A stretch of DNA of 6,361 nt from Bacillota bacterium (GCA_017861475.1 JAGFXV010000094.1:1-6361); one strand, 5' to 3'; positions 1 through 5,993 are shown, numbered from the stretch's first letter. Notes: generated by a model not told the origin, from the sequence alone. A program made the numbers and translations.

Positions 1-20
1 CCAAAAAAAGGAACGTCCCC

Positions 21-53
21 CTGTTTGTGCTGTTTGTGTGTGACACCTGTTTG
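21..53. repeat. Short CTGTTTGTG direct repeats at left edge
   Basis: The nonamer CTGTTTGTG occurs twice in tandem (21-29 and 30-38), and a third partial copy CTGTTTG lies at 47-53. Just left of them is the segment GGAACGTCCCCC at 10-21. No ORF covers this stretch. The block lies downstream of the trpB-type gene and may continue out of the window. It could be the edge of a REP-like or short interspersed element, but only about 55 bases are visible, so its identity is not established. Confidence 0.4.
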
Positions 54-57
54 ACAA

Positions 58-85
58 GGCGCTTAACAAACATATGTTAAGCGCC
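58..85 (-). terminator. Hairpin downstream of trpB-type gene, probable terminator
   Basis: GGCGCTTAAC (58-67) pairs perfectly with GTTAAGCGCC (76-85) around an 8-base loop, giving a 10-bp stem that begins 21 bases past the trpB stop codon. In the minus direction the stem is followed only by TTGTC, a weak U-tract. In the plus direction it is followed by CTTTAATTTTGTTT, which is better. It may therefore work in both directions, or mainly for a plus-strand gene outside the window. The hairpin is certain; its direction of use is inferred. Confidence 0.6.
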
Positions 86-106
86 CTTTAATTTTGTTTA
101 CTTACA

Positions 107-1477
107 TTAATCTACCTTGGGCAGTCCGTTGAATCCGCTCTGTAAATCGGCATCGGTCGGAACGTAATCTGACATGGTCCCTTCATTGAACTGCGTATAA
201 GCCTGCATATCAAAATAACCGGTGCCGGTCAGACCAAACAGGATGGTTTTGGCTTCGCCAGATTCCTTGCATTTCAAGGCCTCCTGTATGGCACCATAAA
301 TGGCGTGTGACGATTCCGGGGCAGGCAGGATCTGTTCCTGCTTGGCAAATAACGTGGCTGCTTCGAATACTTTATTCTGTTCTACGGCGATCGCTTCCAT
401 ATACCCGTCATGATAAAGCTTGGACAGGATGGGCGACATGCCGTGATAACGCAATCCCCCGGCATGGTTGGGAGAAGGAATGAAATCACTGCCCAGGGTA
501 TACATTCTGGCCAGCGGCGTCATTCTGCCAGTATCGCAAAAATCATACGCATACCTGCCGCGGGTCAGGGACGGGCAAGATGCTGGTTCGACGGCAACGA
601 ACCTGGAGTTGGTCTTGCCGGTCAGTTTATCCTGCATGAACGCTGCCATCAGTCCGCCCAGGTTGGAGCCTCCCCCGGCGCAGCCAATCACCACATCCGG
701 ATATTCGTCGATCTTCTCCATGGCGATCTTGCTTTCCAGTCCGATAATCGACTGATGGAGCAGCACCTGATTCATAACTGAACCCAGCGCGTAGCGGCAG
801 TTGTCATCTCGCATTGACACTTCAATCGCTTCAGAGATTGCGCACCCGAGACTGCCTCCGGTATTGGGATTATTGGCTAAAATAGCCCGCCCTACCTCGG
901 TCGTGTCAGAGGGACTGGGGATGATTTTGGCCCCATACGTTTCCATAACTGCCTTGCGGAACGGTTTTTGCTGATAGGAAACCTTGACCATGTATACGGT
1001 CAGATCCAGACCGAAAAATGCACAAGCCATGGACAGGGCGGTGCCCCATTGTCCGGCTCCGGTTTCCGTGGTCAGGGAGGTCAGTCCCTGGGCTTTGGCA
1101 TAATAGGCCATGGCGGCGGCGGCGTTCAGTTTATGACTGCCGGAAGTATTGTTACCCTCAAATTTAAAATAGATTTTAGCCGGCGTATCCAGCGCCTTTT
1201 CCAGATTATAGGCGCGGATTACAGGAGACGGACGAAACGTTTTGTAATATTCCAGGACTTCTTCCGGGATATCGATATATCTGGTTTTGGTGTCCATTTC
1301 CTGTTTGCAGAGTTCCTCACAAAATACCGGATATAAATCTTCCGGCGCCGTTAGCGGTTGGAGTGTGCCAGGATTTAATAACGGATCAGGTAGTTCTTTC
1401 ATATCTGCACGAATGTTATACCACTGTTTCGGCATTTCCTCTTCAGTAAGATAGGTTCTGTACGGTACTTTTGCCAT
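107..1477 (-). CDS. trpB: TrpB2-type tryptophan synthase beta chain (PLP enzyme)
   Basis: This 456-residue fold-type II PLP enzyme is expected to make L-tryptophan from indole and L-serine in the cytoplasm. The N-terminal extension (MPKQWYNIRADM, PLLNPGTLQPL, then IDIPEEVLEYYKTFRPSP around 70-85) and the length mark the TrpB2 (TrpB-like) branch rather than the roughly 400-residue TrpB1 that pairs with TrpA. The PLP Schiff-base lysine is K116 in SGSHKLN. TETGAGQWG (137-145) carries the catalytic glutamate E138. GGGSN (268-272) is the phosphate-binding loop. The start is an ATG preceded by AAAGGGG at 8-base spacing. No trpA or other trp gene is adjacent, so it may salvage indole made elsewhere. 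It lies directly behind a tRNA-Trp-type T-box leader, which supports a tryptophan-related role. Some TrpB2 proteins have been assigned other serine or indole chemistry, so the exact reaction is inferred. The residues before the lysine (GNNTSGSHK) differ from the more usual VSPTGSHK-type TrpB2 motif as I recall it. Confidence 0.93.
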   Translation of the reverse strand: MAKVPYRTYLTEEEMPKQWYNIRADMKELPDPLLNPGTLQPLTAPEDLYPVFCEELCKQEMDTKTRYIDIPEEVLEYYKTFRPSPVIRAYNLEKALDTPAKIYFKFEGNNTSGSHKLNAAAAMAYYAKAQGLTSLTTETGAGQWGTALSMACAFFGLDLTVYMVKVSYQQKPFRKAVMETYGAKIIPSPSDTTEVGRAILANNPNTGGSLGCAISEAIEVSMRDDNCRYALGSVMNQVLLHQSIIGLESKIAMEKIDEYPDVVIGCAGGGSNLGGLMAAFMQDKLTGKTNSRFVAVEPASCPSLTRGRYAYDFCDTGRMTPLARMYTLGSDFIPSPNHAGGLRYHGMSPILSKLYHDGYMEAIAVEQNKVFEAATLFAKQEQILPAPESSHAIYGAIQEALKCKESGEAKTILFGLTGTGYFDMQAYTQFNEGTMSDYVPTDADLQSGFNGLPKVD

Positions 1478-1486
1478 TCTGATATG

Positions 1487-1494
1487 CCCCTTTC
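1487..1494 (-). promoter_or_regulatory. Ribosome binding site of trpB-type gene
   Basis: On the minus strand GAAAGGGG lies 9 bases before the ATG. It sits about 60 bases past the T-box terminator U-tract, so it is transcribed only when the terminator is not used. It supports the ATG at 1477 as the start. Confidence 0.75.
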
Positions 1495-1556
1495 GTTTAT
1501 TGATTTATTTTCATGATCTCGACCTGCATTTTATAATGAGTTTGCCCTTAAATAAC

Positions 1557-1590
1557 AAAAAACCCGTATCCCTATACTAAGGGACACGAG
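1557..1590 (-). terminator. T-box intrinsic terminator
   Basis: On the minus strand CTCGTGTCCC (1590-1581) pairs over 10 bp, with two G-U pairs at RNA level, with GGGATACGGG (1572-1563) around an 8-base loop. Six T residues follow directly (1562-1557). The 5' arm is the same stretch that would otherwise pair in the antiterminator helix, so the two structures exclude each other. Confidence 0.93.
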
Positions 1591-1835
1591 TTCAAACTCA
1601 TGCGGTGCCACCCAAATTGGTCATTAAGACCCGCTCATTTCACGTACCATCATACGTGCTCCCTTGTTAACGGGCGGAGTATCCCGTCGGCCACTACTCT
1701 GTTGCCATTTAGCAGCCACCCTCGTCAGTCCATTCAGCCCGCCTGTTACTGCCGCATTCTCAACCTCTGCGACTCTCTGTAAGTTCAGTTTCAAGCTTAC
1801 TTCTCTAACTCATCAGTTTTCATTAATTGTAAGTA
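1557..1835 (-). ncRNA. T-box riboswitch leader, tRNA-Trp specific
   Basis: Read on the minus strand, this leader has all the main T-box parts. The Stem I base pairs GUUAG with CUGAC. Next is the specifier loop, with AGUA on the 5' side and GAAUGGA on the 3' side. It is closed above by AGCUUG pairing with CGGGCU. The specifier triplet is UGG (1730-1732), the tryptophan codon. Small hairpins follow: ACGGG/CCCGU, CACGUA/UACGUG and GGUC/GACC. The conserved T-box GGGUGGCACCGC is at 1602-1613. Its UGGC would pair with an acceptor end GCCA, which fits the usual G discriminator of bacterial tRNA-Trp. CAUGAGUU pairs perfectly with AACUCGUG as the antiterminator helix. Uncharged tRNA-Trp should stabilise that form and allow transcription into the trpB-type gene. 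The pairings are seen directly; the mechanism is established for the T-box class; the 5' end is estimated from the promoter. Confidence 0.94.
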
Positions 1836-1841
1836 ATTTGA

Positions 1842-1871
1842 ATTGTATAATGCTCTCCTTCTGTTTGTCAA
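1842..1871 (-). promoter_or_regulatory. Sigma-A-type promoter of T-box/trpB unit
   Basis: A perfect TTGACA (1871-1866) is followed after 18 bases by TACAAT (1847-1842), which matches TATAAT at five of six positions. It sits 43 bases past the stop codon of the upstream pentapeptide-repeat gene and just ahead of the first T-box stem. Transcription would start near 1835. Confidence 0.82.
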
Positions 1872-1914
1872 TAGATTTATAGAAGTATACAAAAAGAAAA
1901 TTTTTCCCCTGACC

Positions 1915-2760
1915 TTAATCAAAGCTCCAATGCGGGGGACGTTCGATAAATGGAGGTAATTTTGTGCTGAGATCACCCTTGGCGGAGTTGATCTGGTTCT
2001 GGGTCAGGAAAAAGCTTCGGCCAAGGTCGGCTCCCCGCAGATCAGCGTCTCGCAAATCTGCCCCGATAAAATCAGTCCCGCTCAGGTCTGCCCCCCTGAG
2101 GTCAGCTGCAATCAGACAGGCGCCCCGCAAGTTGGCTCCTATGAGATCAGTTTTTCTAAGATCGGCAGCGACAAGATCGGCATAAGGACGTATCCTGGAT
2201 CGTCCCGACCGGGTCTTTTTGCCCAGGCGCGCATCGGCACGCACAAGTTCACTGCCTTGCTGCAGCAGCGGGTTGATTTTTTCTCGTTCTGTTGCCACGT
2301 CAAGTTTTTCCAGCCAATCGTGACTTAGCTGGGTGAGTTGTTCCATTTCATCCAACCTGGATCTGATCTCATCATAAATAGGACGAGCCGACTGCAACGT
2401 AAGCGCTTCCGTCAAATACCACAACATCTCATGCAGTTGCATCATAATCAGGAACACGGCAAACATTTGCGGCGCTGATTGCGGGACTTCCCTCCAGTCA
2501 TTGCCGCCGAAGCTGACCCGGGCCACCTTTTGCCCGGCGCCAAAGCAATCAAAAGCCCTACAGCCTTTAAGACCGCGTTCCGTCAGACTGTCGTGGACGC
2601 AACAGCGATAGTCGGGTAGTAAATTAAGGCAGGGCTGGCCCGCTTCCTTGTCGTTGGGAAAACCTTCTGAAGCGGAGAAATACAGCGCTACGCAACATAA
2701 ACCAAAACATTTTTCACAATCCGCCCGAAGATCACTAAATTTATTATCATCAATAGACAC
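1915..2760 (-). CDS. Pentapeptide-repeat protein with cysteine-rich N-terminus
   Basis: This 281-residue protein has three parts. Residues 15-72 form a cysteine cluster: C15-x2-C18-x3-C22-C23, then C44, C53-C54, C67 and C72 within [10 protein letters not shown]. This resembles CxxC...CC metal-chelating domains of the YkgJ type, though that is a pattern match by eye. Residues about 95-180 look helical and carry no known motif. Residues about 194-248 hold about ten A(D/N)LxX repeats ([10 protein letters not shown] and similar), which should fold as a right-handed quadrilateral beta-helix. The tail [14 protein letters not shown]...LPP...PPHW follows. I recall similar full-length proteins annotated simply as pentapeptide-repeat proteins in Gram-positive bacteria; their function is unknown to me. 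The start is GTG, with AAAGGAACGGGG just upstream. The gene lies 31 bases after the methyltransferase gene on the same strand, so co-transcription is likely. There is no signal peptide, so it is probably cytoplasmic. Confidence 0.88.
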   Translation of the reverse strand: MSIDDNKFSDLRADCEKCFGLCCVALYFSASEGFPNDKEAGQPCLNLLPDYRCCVHDSLTERGLKGCRAFDCFGAGQKVARVSFGGNDWREVPQSAPQMFAVFLIMMQLHEMLWYLTEALTLQSARPIYDEIRSRLDEMEQLTQLSHDWLEKLDVATEREKINPLLQQGSELVRADARLGKKTRSGRSRIRPYADLVAADLRKTDLIGANLRGACLIAADLRGADLSGTDFIGADLRDADLRGADLGRSFFLTQNQINSAKGDLSTKLPPFIERPPHWSFD

Positions 2761-2791
2761 TGAACATTCCCCGTTCCTTTATAGCAACACT

Positions 2792-3349
2792 TTAATTTTC
2801 AAATTTGAAAACCATACAATACATATCTTCTCCTAAATCAAAGTTGTCAATTTTGCGAAAACCATGGTTTGTAAATATTGTTTCAAGTTCAGGTTTATCC
2901 AGACGAATATCCATGGGCGGGCCCGTCTGAGCATCACGGCGGTTAAACTCTATTACTGCACACTTTCCGTCATCTCTTAAAATCCTGTTTATTTCACTTA
3001 GCATAGCTGCTTTGTTATCAATTTCATGAAGTACAGTAACCATAAGCACAATGTCAACTGAGCCATCTTCCATAGCAAAATGATCGCCCCGTACTTCTAT
3101 CAGACGGATGTTTGTTAAATCATTTTGTTTGGCTTTTGCTTCTATCAGGTTCAGCATTTCTTTATCTATTTCCAGACCATAGACAGTATTCCTGGTCATC
3201 GTTGCCGCTGCAATTGTAAAAATACCGGTTCCAGCACCGATATCACATACAACCTGATTTTCTTCAATACCAATCTTTTGCAAAGTTTTTAAAGGGCTCA
3301 GTTCTTCTATTCTTTTGGGATTTTCCAACTTCATCTGTTTACGGTTCAT
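2792..3349 (-). CDS. Class I SAM-dependent methyltransferase
   Basis: This 185-residue protein is predicted to transfer a methyl group from S-adenosylmethionine; the substrate is unknown. Motif I VCDIGAGTG (34-42) binds SAM, and GLEID (58-62) supplies the acidic residue for the ribose hydroxyls. Residues 96-112 (GSVDIVLMVTVLHEIDN) form motif II and the region after it. The C-terminal part has the GPP segment (143-145) followed by RLDKPELETIF..HGF, as in many UbiE-like small methyltransferases. The length is normal for a single-domain enzyme with no extra substrate domain. The start is an ATG preceded by a strong GGAGG at 6-base spacing. It appears to be the first gene of a two-gene unit with the pentapeptide-repeat gene. 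Its sequence looks richer in A and T than the pentapeptide and trpB-type genes, which could reflect a different origin, but I have not measured this. Confidence 0.9.
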   Translation of the reverse strand: MNRKQMKLENPKRIEELSPLKTLQKIGIEENQVVCDIGAGTGIFTIAAATMTRNTVYGLEIDKEMLNLIEAKAKQNDLTNIRLIEVRGDHFAMEDGSVDIVLMVTVLHEIDNKAAMLSEINRILRDDGKCAVIEFNRRDAQTGPPMDIRLDKPELETIFTNHGFRKIDNFDLGEDMYCMVFKFEN

Positions 3350-3353
3350 TTTT

Positions 3354-3360
3354 TACCTCC
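3354..3360 (-). promoter_or_regulatory. Ribosome binding site of methyltransferase gene
   Basis: GGAGGTA on the minus strand ends four bases before the ATG, placing the GGAGG core at normal distance. It fixes the ATG at 3349 as the start. Confidence 0.85.
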
Positions 3361-3383
3361 GCTCTTGTAAAAAAATCATTCGT

Positions 3384-3438
3384 TATTAAATCACTGACAA
3401 TATTATTGTTACTCATTATTTAAACCACTATTAAATCA
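3384..3438 (-). repeat. Two copies of TGATTTAATA upstream of methyltransferase
   Basis: On the minus strand the decamer TGATTTAATA occurs at 3393-3384 and again at 3438-3429, 45 bases apart. Each contains TG-N-TTTAAT, which looks like an extended -10 promoter element with five of six matches to TATAAT. Neither has a good -35 box. They may be alternative promoters for the methyltransferase operon or regulator sites. In this very AT-rich region chance recurrence is also possible. Confidence 0.35.
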
Positions 3439-3568
3439 AGTCGTTCATAATTTATTTTCTCTGTTTCCACAGTGTTCTGCTACAAGTTATTTTATATGAT
3501 GATTGCATCGATTCCTAAACTTTTATTATTTTTCTGGATATTTGGAATAATAAAACAAAAAATAATTT

Positions 3569-3575
3569 CGGGAGG
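3569..3575 (+). promoter_or_regulatory. Ribosome binding site deciding the DUF3243 start
   Basis: CGGGAGG lies seven bases before the ATG at 3583. It is the only good Shine-Dalgarno sequence in this frame and selects this start over the in-frame ATG at 3472. Confidence 0.82.
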
Positions 3576-3582
3576 ATTTTTT

Positions 3583-3855
3583 ATGGAGTTTGATCATTCA
3601 GAGACTTTCAGCCATTGGGAACGGTGGAAGGAGACGCTCGCCAAAACAGTATCGCTGGCTGAAACAGTTGGCATGTCTGAAAAGACGATCGACACAATTG
3701 CATTAAAGGTTGGCACTATTCTATCCGCCCGGGTCGATCCGGAAAACAGAGAACAAAGACTTCTCCAGGAGCTATGGAGGGTAGCAGATGATAAAGAAAG
3801 GGCAGTTTTAGCAAAATTGATCGTTAATATGCTTCAGACCGATGTAAAGCATTAG
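3583..3855 (+). CDS. DUF3243 family small protein (YmfJ-like)
   Basis: This 90-residue soluble protein matches the DUF3243 pattern as I know it from Firmicutes: an aromatic N-terminal segment (HWERWKETLAKTV, 12-24), GMS.KTI...A.KVG..L...VDPEN near the middle (30-56), and LLQELWRVADDKERAVLAKLIVNML (61-85). Length and motif order are normal for the family, which is mostly helical and has no established biochemical function. The start is the ATG at 3583, preceded by GGGAGG at 6-8-base spacing. An in-frame upstream ATG at 3472 would add 37 hydrophobic residues but lacks a ribosome binding site and lies in AT-rich intergenic sequence, so I do not accept it. The gene is divergent from the methyltransferase operon and is closed by a strong terminator, so it appears monocistronic. 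Confidence 0.87.
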   Translation: MEFDHSETFSHWERWKETLAKTVSLAETVGMSEKTIDTIALKVGTILSARVDPENREQRLLQELWRVADDKERAVLAKLIVNMLQTDVKH

Positions 3856-3906
3856 CCCAATTCGTATCTGAACAGAAATAGTAAGCACGCAAAAAAAATG
3901 CCTCTC

Positions 3907-3943
3907 AAAAGGGACAATTGCTGAGCAATCAATTGTCCCTTTT
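3907..3943 (+). terminator. Strong intrinsic terminator after DUF3243 gene
   Basis: AAAAGGGACAATTG (3907-3920) pairs perfectly over 14 bp with CAATTGTCCCTTTT (3930-3943) around a 9-base loop. The T-rich stretch CATATTTATTTTT follows. It lies about 50 bases past the stop codon. The minus strand also has a T-run after the stem, so the element could work both ways. Confidence 0.9.
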
Positions 3944-4085
3944 CATATTTATTTTTCGGGTACTTCAACATTGCAGCAGGCCAGGTTCTAAAAATATGAA
4001 AGTTTGAATATTATGTAGCCACAAATCAAAAGAGGGGGGATAAACAGAGCAACAGGCTGGCGTTACCAGTCGTTTATTAAAATAC

Positions 4086-4093
4086 GGGGAGGG
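4086..4093 (+). promoter_or_regulatory. Ribosome binding site of membrane protein gene
   Basis: GGGGAGGG ends six bases before the ATG at 4100. A closer ATG at 4095 is out of frame and reaches a stop after five codons, so the ATG at 4100 is the start. Confidence 0.82.
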
Positions 4094-4099
4094 AATGAG

Positions 4100-4651
4100 A
4101 TGGATCCAATAAAGAAGATATCAGTTAAGGCACACTTTTTTCTGGGACTTATTATTGCTACCATTGTTTGTTTAGGGGTGGTGGTTATAGGCGCACTTGG
4201 TATTGAAGCTACCTGGCCGGCATTCTTTGTCATGATTTCTTTCTTCATAACGGGAGCAAGTGTTAAAAATCTGCCAAGTATCTTTATCGGAAGCATTACC
4301 GGTTTGATTCTGGCGTTTCTATTACTTATAGCCGCCACGCCGACAATGGCTGCACTTGGTCCAACACTGGGACTTTTGCTTCTGGTTTGGCTTATTGTTT
4401 TCTCAATTGTTTTTGGCCAGGAATTCCTGCCGCAGGCATTTAATAATTTCGCATTCATCTATTTTACAATCGCGCTAATCTTTGCCGGGGAAGCAGCAAC
4501 CATGACTCCTGCAGCAATCTTATCAGAGTATGTAACCTGGGCTTTGACAGCCATCCTCGGTGGCGGCGGTATTTTGGCAGGTATTATCGGTTGTATCACT
4601 TTAGCCCGTAAAGCTGGTCTGCTTCCTCCCGCTGGTGCATCAGAACACTGA
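4100..4651 (+). CDS. Six-helix integral membrane protein, possibly DUF1097-like
   Basis: This 183-residue protein is almost entirely hydrophobic. It has about six predicted membrane helices, near residues 11-33, 39-53, 60-82, 87-106, 115-135 and 146-169. The N-terminus MDPIKKISVK is positively charged and probably faces the cytoplasm, as should the tail ARKAGLLPPAG. W39-x2-F in helix 2, the GASVKNL turn (52-58) and the glycine-rich last helix (GGGGILAGIIG) resemble the layout of DUF1097-type inner membrane proteins. That is a weak match from memory, and the substrate or role is unknown. No cleavable signal peptide or ATPase partner is visible. The gene stands alone, with a terminator upstream and a convergent lipoprotein gene downstream. 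The reading frame is supported by its ribosome binding site and by hydrophobic periodicity; opposite-strand ORFs here are shadows. Confidence 0.82.
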   Translation: MDPIKKISVKAHFFLGLIIATIVCLGVVVIGALGIEATWPAFFVMISFFITGASVKNLPSIFIGSITGLILAFLLLIAATPTMAALGPTLGLLLLVWLIVFSIVFGQEFLPQAFNNFAFIYFTIALIFAGEAATMTPAAILSEYVTWALTAILGGGGILAGIIGCITLARKAGLLPPAGASEH

Positions 4652-4681
4652 TTTGTACCTACATTAGTTGTAACATAAGTC

Positions 4682-4706
4682 TGAACAGGGGAAATCCCCC
4701 TGTTCA
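4682..4706. terminator. Hairpin between convergent genes, putative bidirectional terminator
   Basis: TGAACAGGGG (4682-4691) pairs perfectly with CCCCTGTTCA (4697-4706) around a 5-base loop. It lies between the stop codon of the membrane protein gene (4651) and that of the convergent lipoprotein gene (4723). Neither strand has a strong T-tract after the stem, so efficient intrinsic termination is uncertain. Confidence 0.55.
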
Positions 4707-4722
4707 AATTGTTAAATAGCTC

Positions 4723-5874
4723 TTACATGCCGTAATTTGAACGCATGACTGGCTCATATTTCCCCTGGGCATTCAAGGCATAAGCTAGGAAATAGCCATA
4801 TTCCCAGCCGCTTTTTCGGACCAGGATCTCAACCTTCCCGTCATTGTTCAAGTCCGCGATGGTCATCAAATCAATAGATATACAATGATCGGGATGCATC
4901 AATTCCATATAATTATTTTGATCCGGCTTATATTCGCCCTGATAAGGCCGCACGTCACTGTATAACGTTTGCACGCTGCCGTCATTATCCTGGTACAACA
5001 TAGCGCTATAGACGCCCAGACGATCAGTTCCACCGCTGCTGACCAGCAACGGGTAGCCGTTCTCCGATCTGGAATTATTGGCAAACATCAAGTACTCTAT
5101 TTTCCCGTCCTGGTCAAAATCGCTTTTTACGCAGTCAGAAAAATTAGACGCTGTATTTTCAATTTTCTCTTGCTTTAATAAATCAGCCAGCGCCTGTACT
5201 CCTTCATCAGTCGCCTCCAGACCGCCAATTATTTCTCGCGGGAAAAGCTCGCTTATTCGATTGGTGACCAGCTCGTATTCATTTCGCGTCTCACTGTCAA
5301 TCACAAATTGAGTGAAAAAAGAATAGTTCGGTATTTTCAAACCCGCCAGATCCTGCCCGGCCTTGACCGGCAGGGAAAATTTCCGGGGCAAACTGACGTC
5401 TCCTTCCACCGGATTATATAATTCACCGTAGGCTGCCAGCTTTTTATCAGCCTGATCATCTGCAAAGCTCCCCAGACCGCCCGCCCCGGTCGACCAGATG
5501 ATTTGTTTGGATACGCTCAACAATTTCTTGTTTTTCGCATCATAAATATAATAGGCATTCTGCACCAGCAAGTCTTTGGCCCAAAAATCCTCTCCGTCTC
5601 CGAAGACCCGATCATTGGTATCAACCGCACACAGGCTGTGCCAGCCCTCCCGGTCATAGCTGCCCAACAAAGATCCGTTCAGGAAATAATACTGTACCGG
5701 CGTGATTTCTTTTTCTGGTGTTTTGTTTTTGGTAACTGCGGTTTGCTTGGCACTGTCCCTCCCGGAATCGACAACATGATTTGTACACCCGGTCAGCATG
5801 CCTCCCAGCAAAAAGGCGACTATCAGCAGCGCCATAATTCTCGCAGGTCTTTTCTCTTTCCGGCAGATATGCAT
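4723..5874 (-). CDS. Predicted lipoprotein with two DxDxDG-type loops
   Basis: From the chosen ATG this is a 383-residue secreted lipoprotein of unknown function. The N-terminus is basic (MHICRKEKRPAR) and is followed by a hydrophobic segment and the lipobox LTGC, with lipidated Cys30. The protein should be anchored to the outer face of the cytoplasmic membrane. A Ser/Thr/Lys-rich linker (about 35-60) leads into the folded part. Two loops near the C-terminus, DFDQDGKIE (252-260) and DLNNDGKVE (341-349), have the D-x-[DN]-x-D-G-x-[IV]-E spacing of calcium-binding loops found in FG-GAP/VCBS-like and dockerin-like repeats. Each is followed by a beta strand (YLMF, ILV), as in such repeats. No catalytic motif is visible. 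The frame stays open up to 5976, but that extension has no ribosome binding site and would bury the signal peptide. The ATG at 5874 has GGAGG 11 bases upstream, a rather long spacing. The gene diverges from a flavoprotein gene. Confidence 0.8.
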   Translation of the reverse strand: MHICRKEKRPARIMALLIVAFLLGGMLTGCTNHVVDSGRDSAKQTAVTKNKTPEKEITPVQYYFLNGSLLGSYDREGWHSLCAVDTNDRVFGDGEDFWAKDLLVQNAYYIYDAKNKKLLSVSKQIIWSTGAGGLGSFADDQADKKLAAYGELYNPVEGDVSLPRKFSLPVKAGQDLAGLKIPNYSFFTQFVIDSETRNEYELVTNRISELFPREIIGGLEATDEGVQALADLLKQEKIENTASNFSDCVKSDFDQDGKIEYLMFANNSRSENGYPLLVSSGGTDRLGVYSAMLYQDNDGSVQTLYSDVRPYQGEYKPDQNNYMELMHPDHCISIDLMTIADLNNDGKVEILVRKSGWEYGYFLAYALNAQGKYEPVMRSNYGM

Positions 5875-5885
5875 AGCTTTTAGCG

Positions 5886-5890
5886 CCTCC
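5886..5890 (-). promoter_or_regulatory. Ribosome binding site of lipoprotein gene
   Basis: GGAGG on the minus strand lies 11 bases before the ATG at 5874. The spacing is longer than usual, but no other start in the frame has a comparable site and still leaves a correct lipoprotein signal. Confidence 0.65.
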
Positions 5891-5902
5891 ACTTTTATTT
5901 TG

Positions 5903-5932
5903 GTTATATTCACAATACGTGATAAAGCGCAA
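5903..5932 (-). promoter_or_regulatory. Possible promoter of lipoprotein gene
   Basis: On the minus strand TTGCGC (5932-5927) is followed after 18 bases by TATAAC (5908-5903). The -10 box matches at five of six positions, but the -35 matches only at TTG. The position fits a start about 25-30 bases before the lipoprotein ATG. Confidence 0.4.
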
Positions 5933-5993
5933 TTTGCTTGCATCGGGAAGCAATAAAAAAGGGGGACAAGAGGCATTAGCCATATTCTGTATG

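Noticed and set aside
410..1336. Several plus-strand ORFs of 95-123 codons
   Set aside because: They lie wholly antisense to the trpB-type gene, which has clear catalytic motifs. They lack ribosome binding sites and recognisable protein character.
1600..1882. Two short plus-strand ORFs in the trpB leader
   Set aside because: This stretch is fully explained by the minus-strand T-box RNA and its promoter.
1934..1944. GGGGGACGTTC match, in inverted orientation, to the left-edge segment
   Set aside because: It lies inside the pentapeptide gene coding sequence, and an 11-base match within 6.3 kb is expected by chance.
1964..2185. Plus-strand ORF with [13 protein letters not shown] repeats
   Set aside because: The repeats are the antisense reading of the pentapeptide-repeat codons, so it is not a real repeat protein.
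3472..3582. N-terminal extension of the DUF3243 gene with a hydrophobic segment
   Set aside because: There is no ribosome binding site at 3472, the sequence is AT-rich intergenic DNA, and the ATG at 3583 has a strong GGGAGG and gives the normal family length.
4063..4707. Two minus-strand ORFs opposite the membrane protein gene
   Set aside because: They mirror a hydrophobic plus-strand gene that has a good ribosome binding site. Their compositions show no domain, and neither has a convincing start signal.
5875..5976. 34-residue upstream extension of the lipoprotein
   Set aside because: It would place extra sequence before a good lipoprotein signal peptide and has no ribosome binding site.
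5654..5983. Minus-strand 109-codon ORF overlapping the lipoprotein start in another frame
   Set aside because: It overlaps the signal peptide region of the lipoprotein, has no ribosome binding site and shows no family features.
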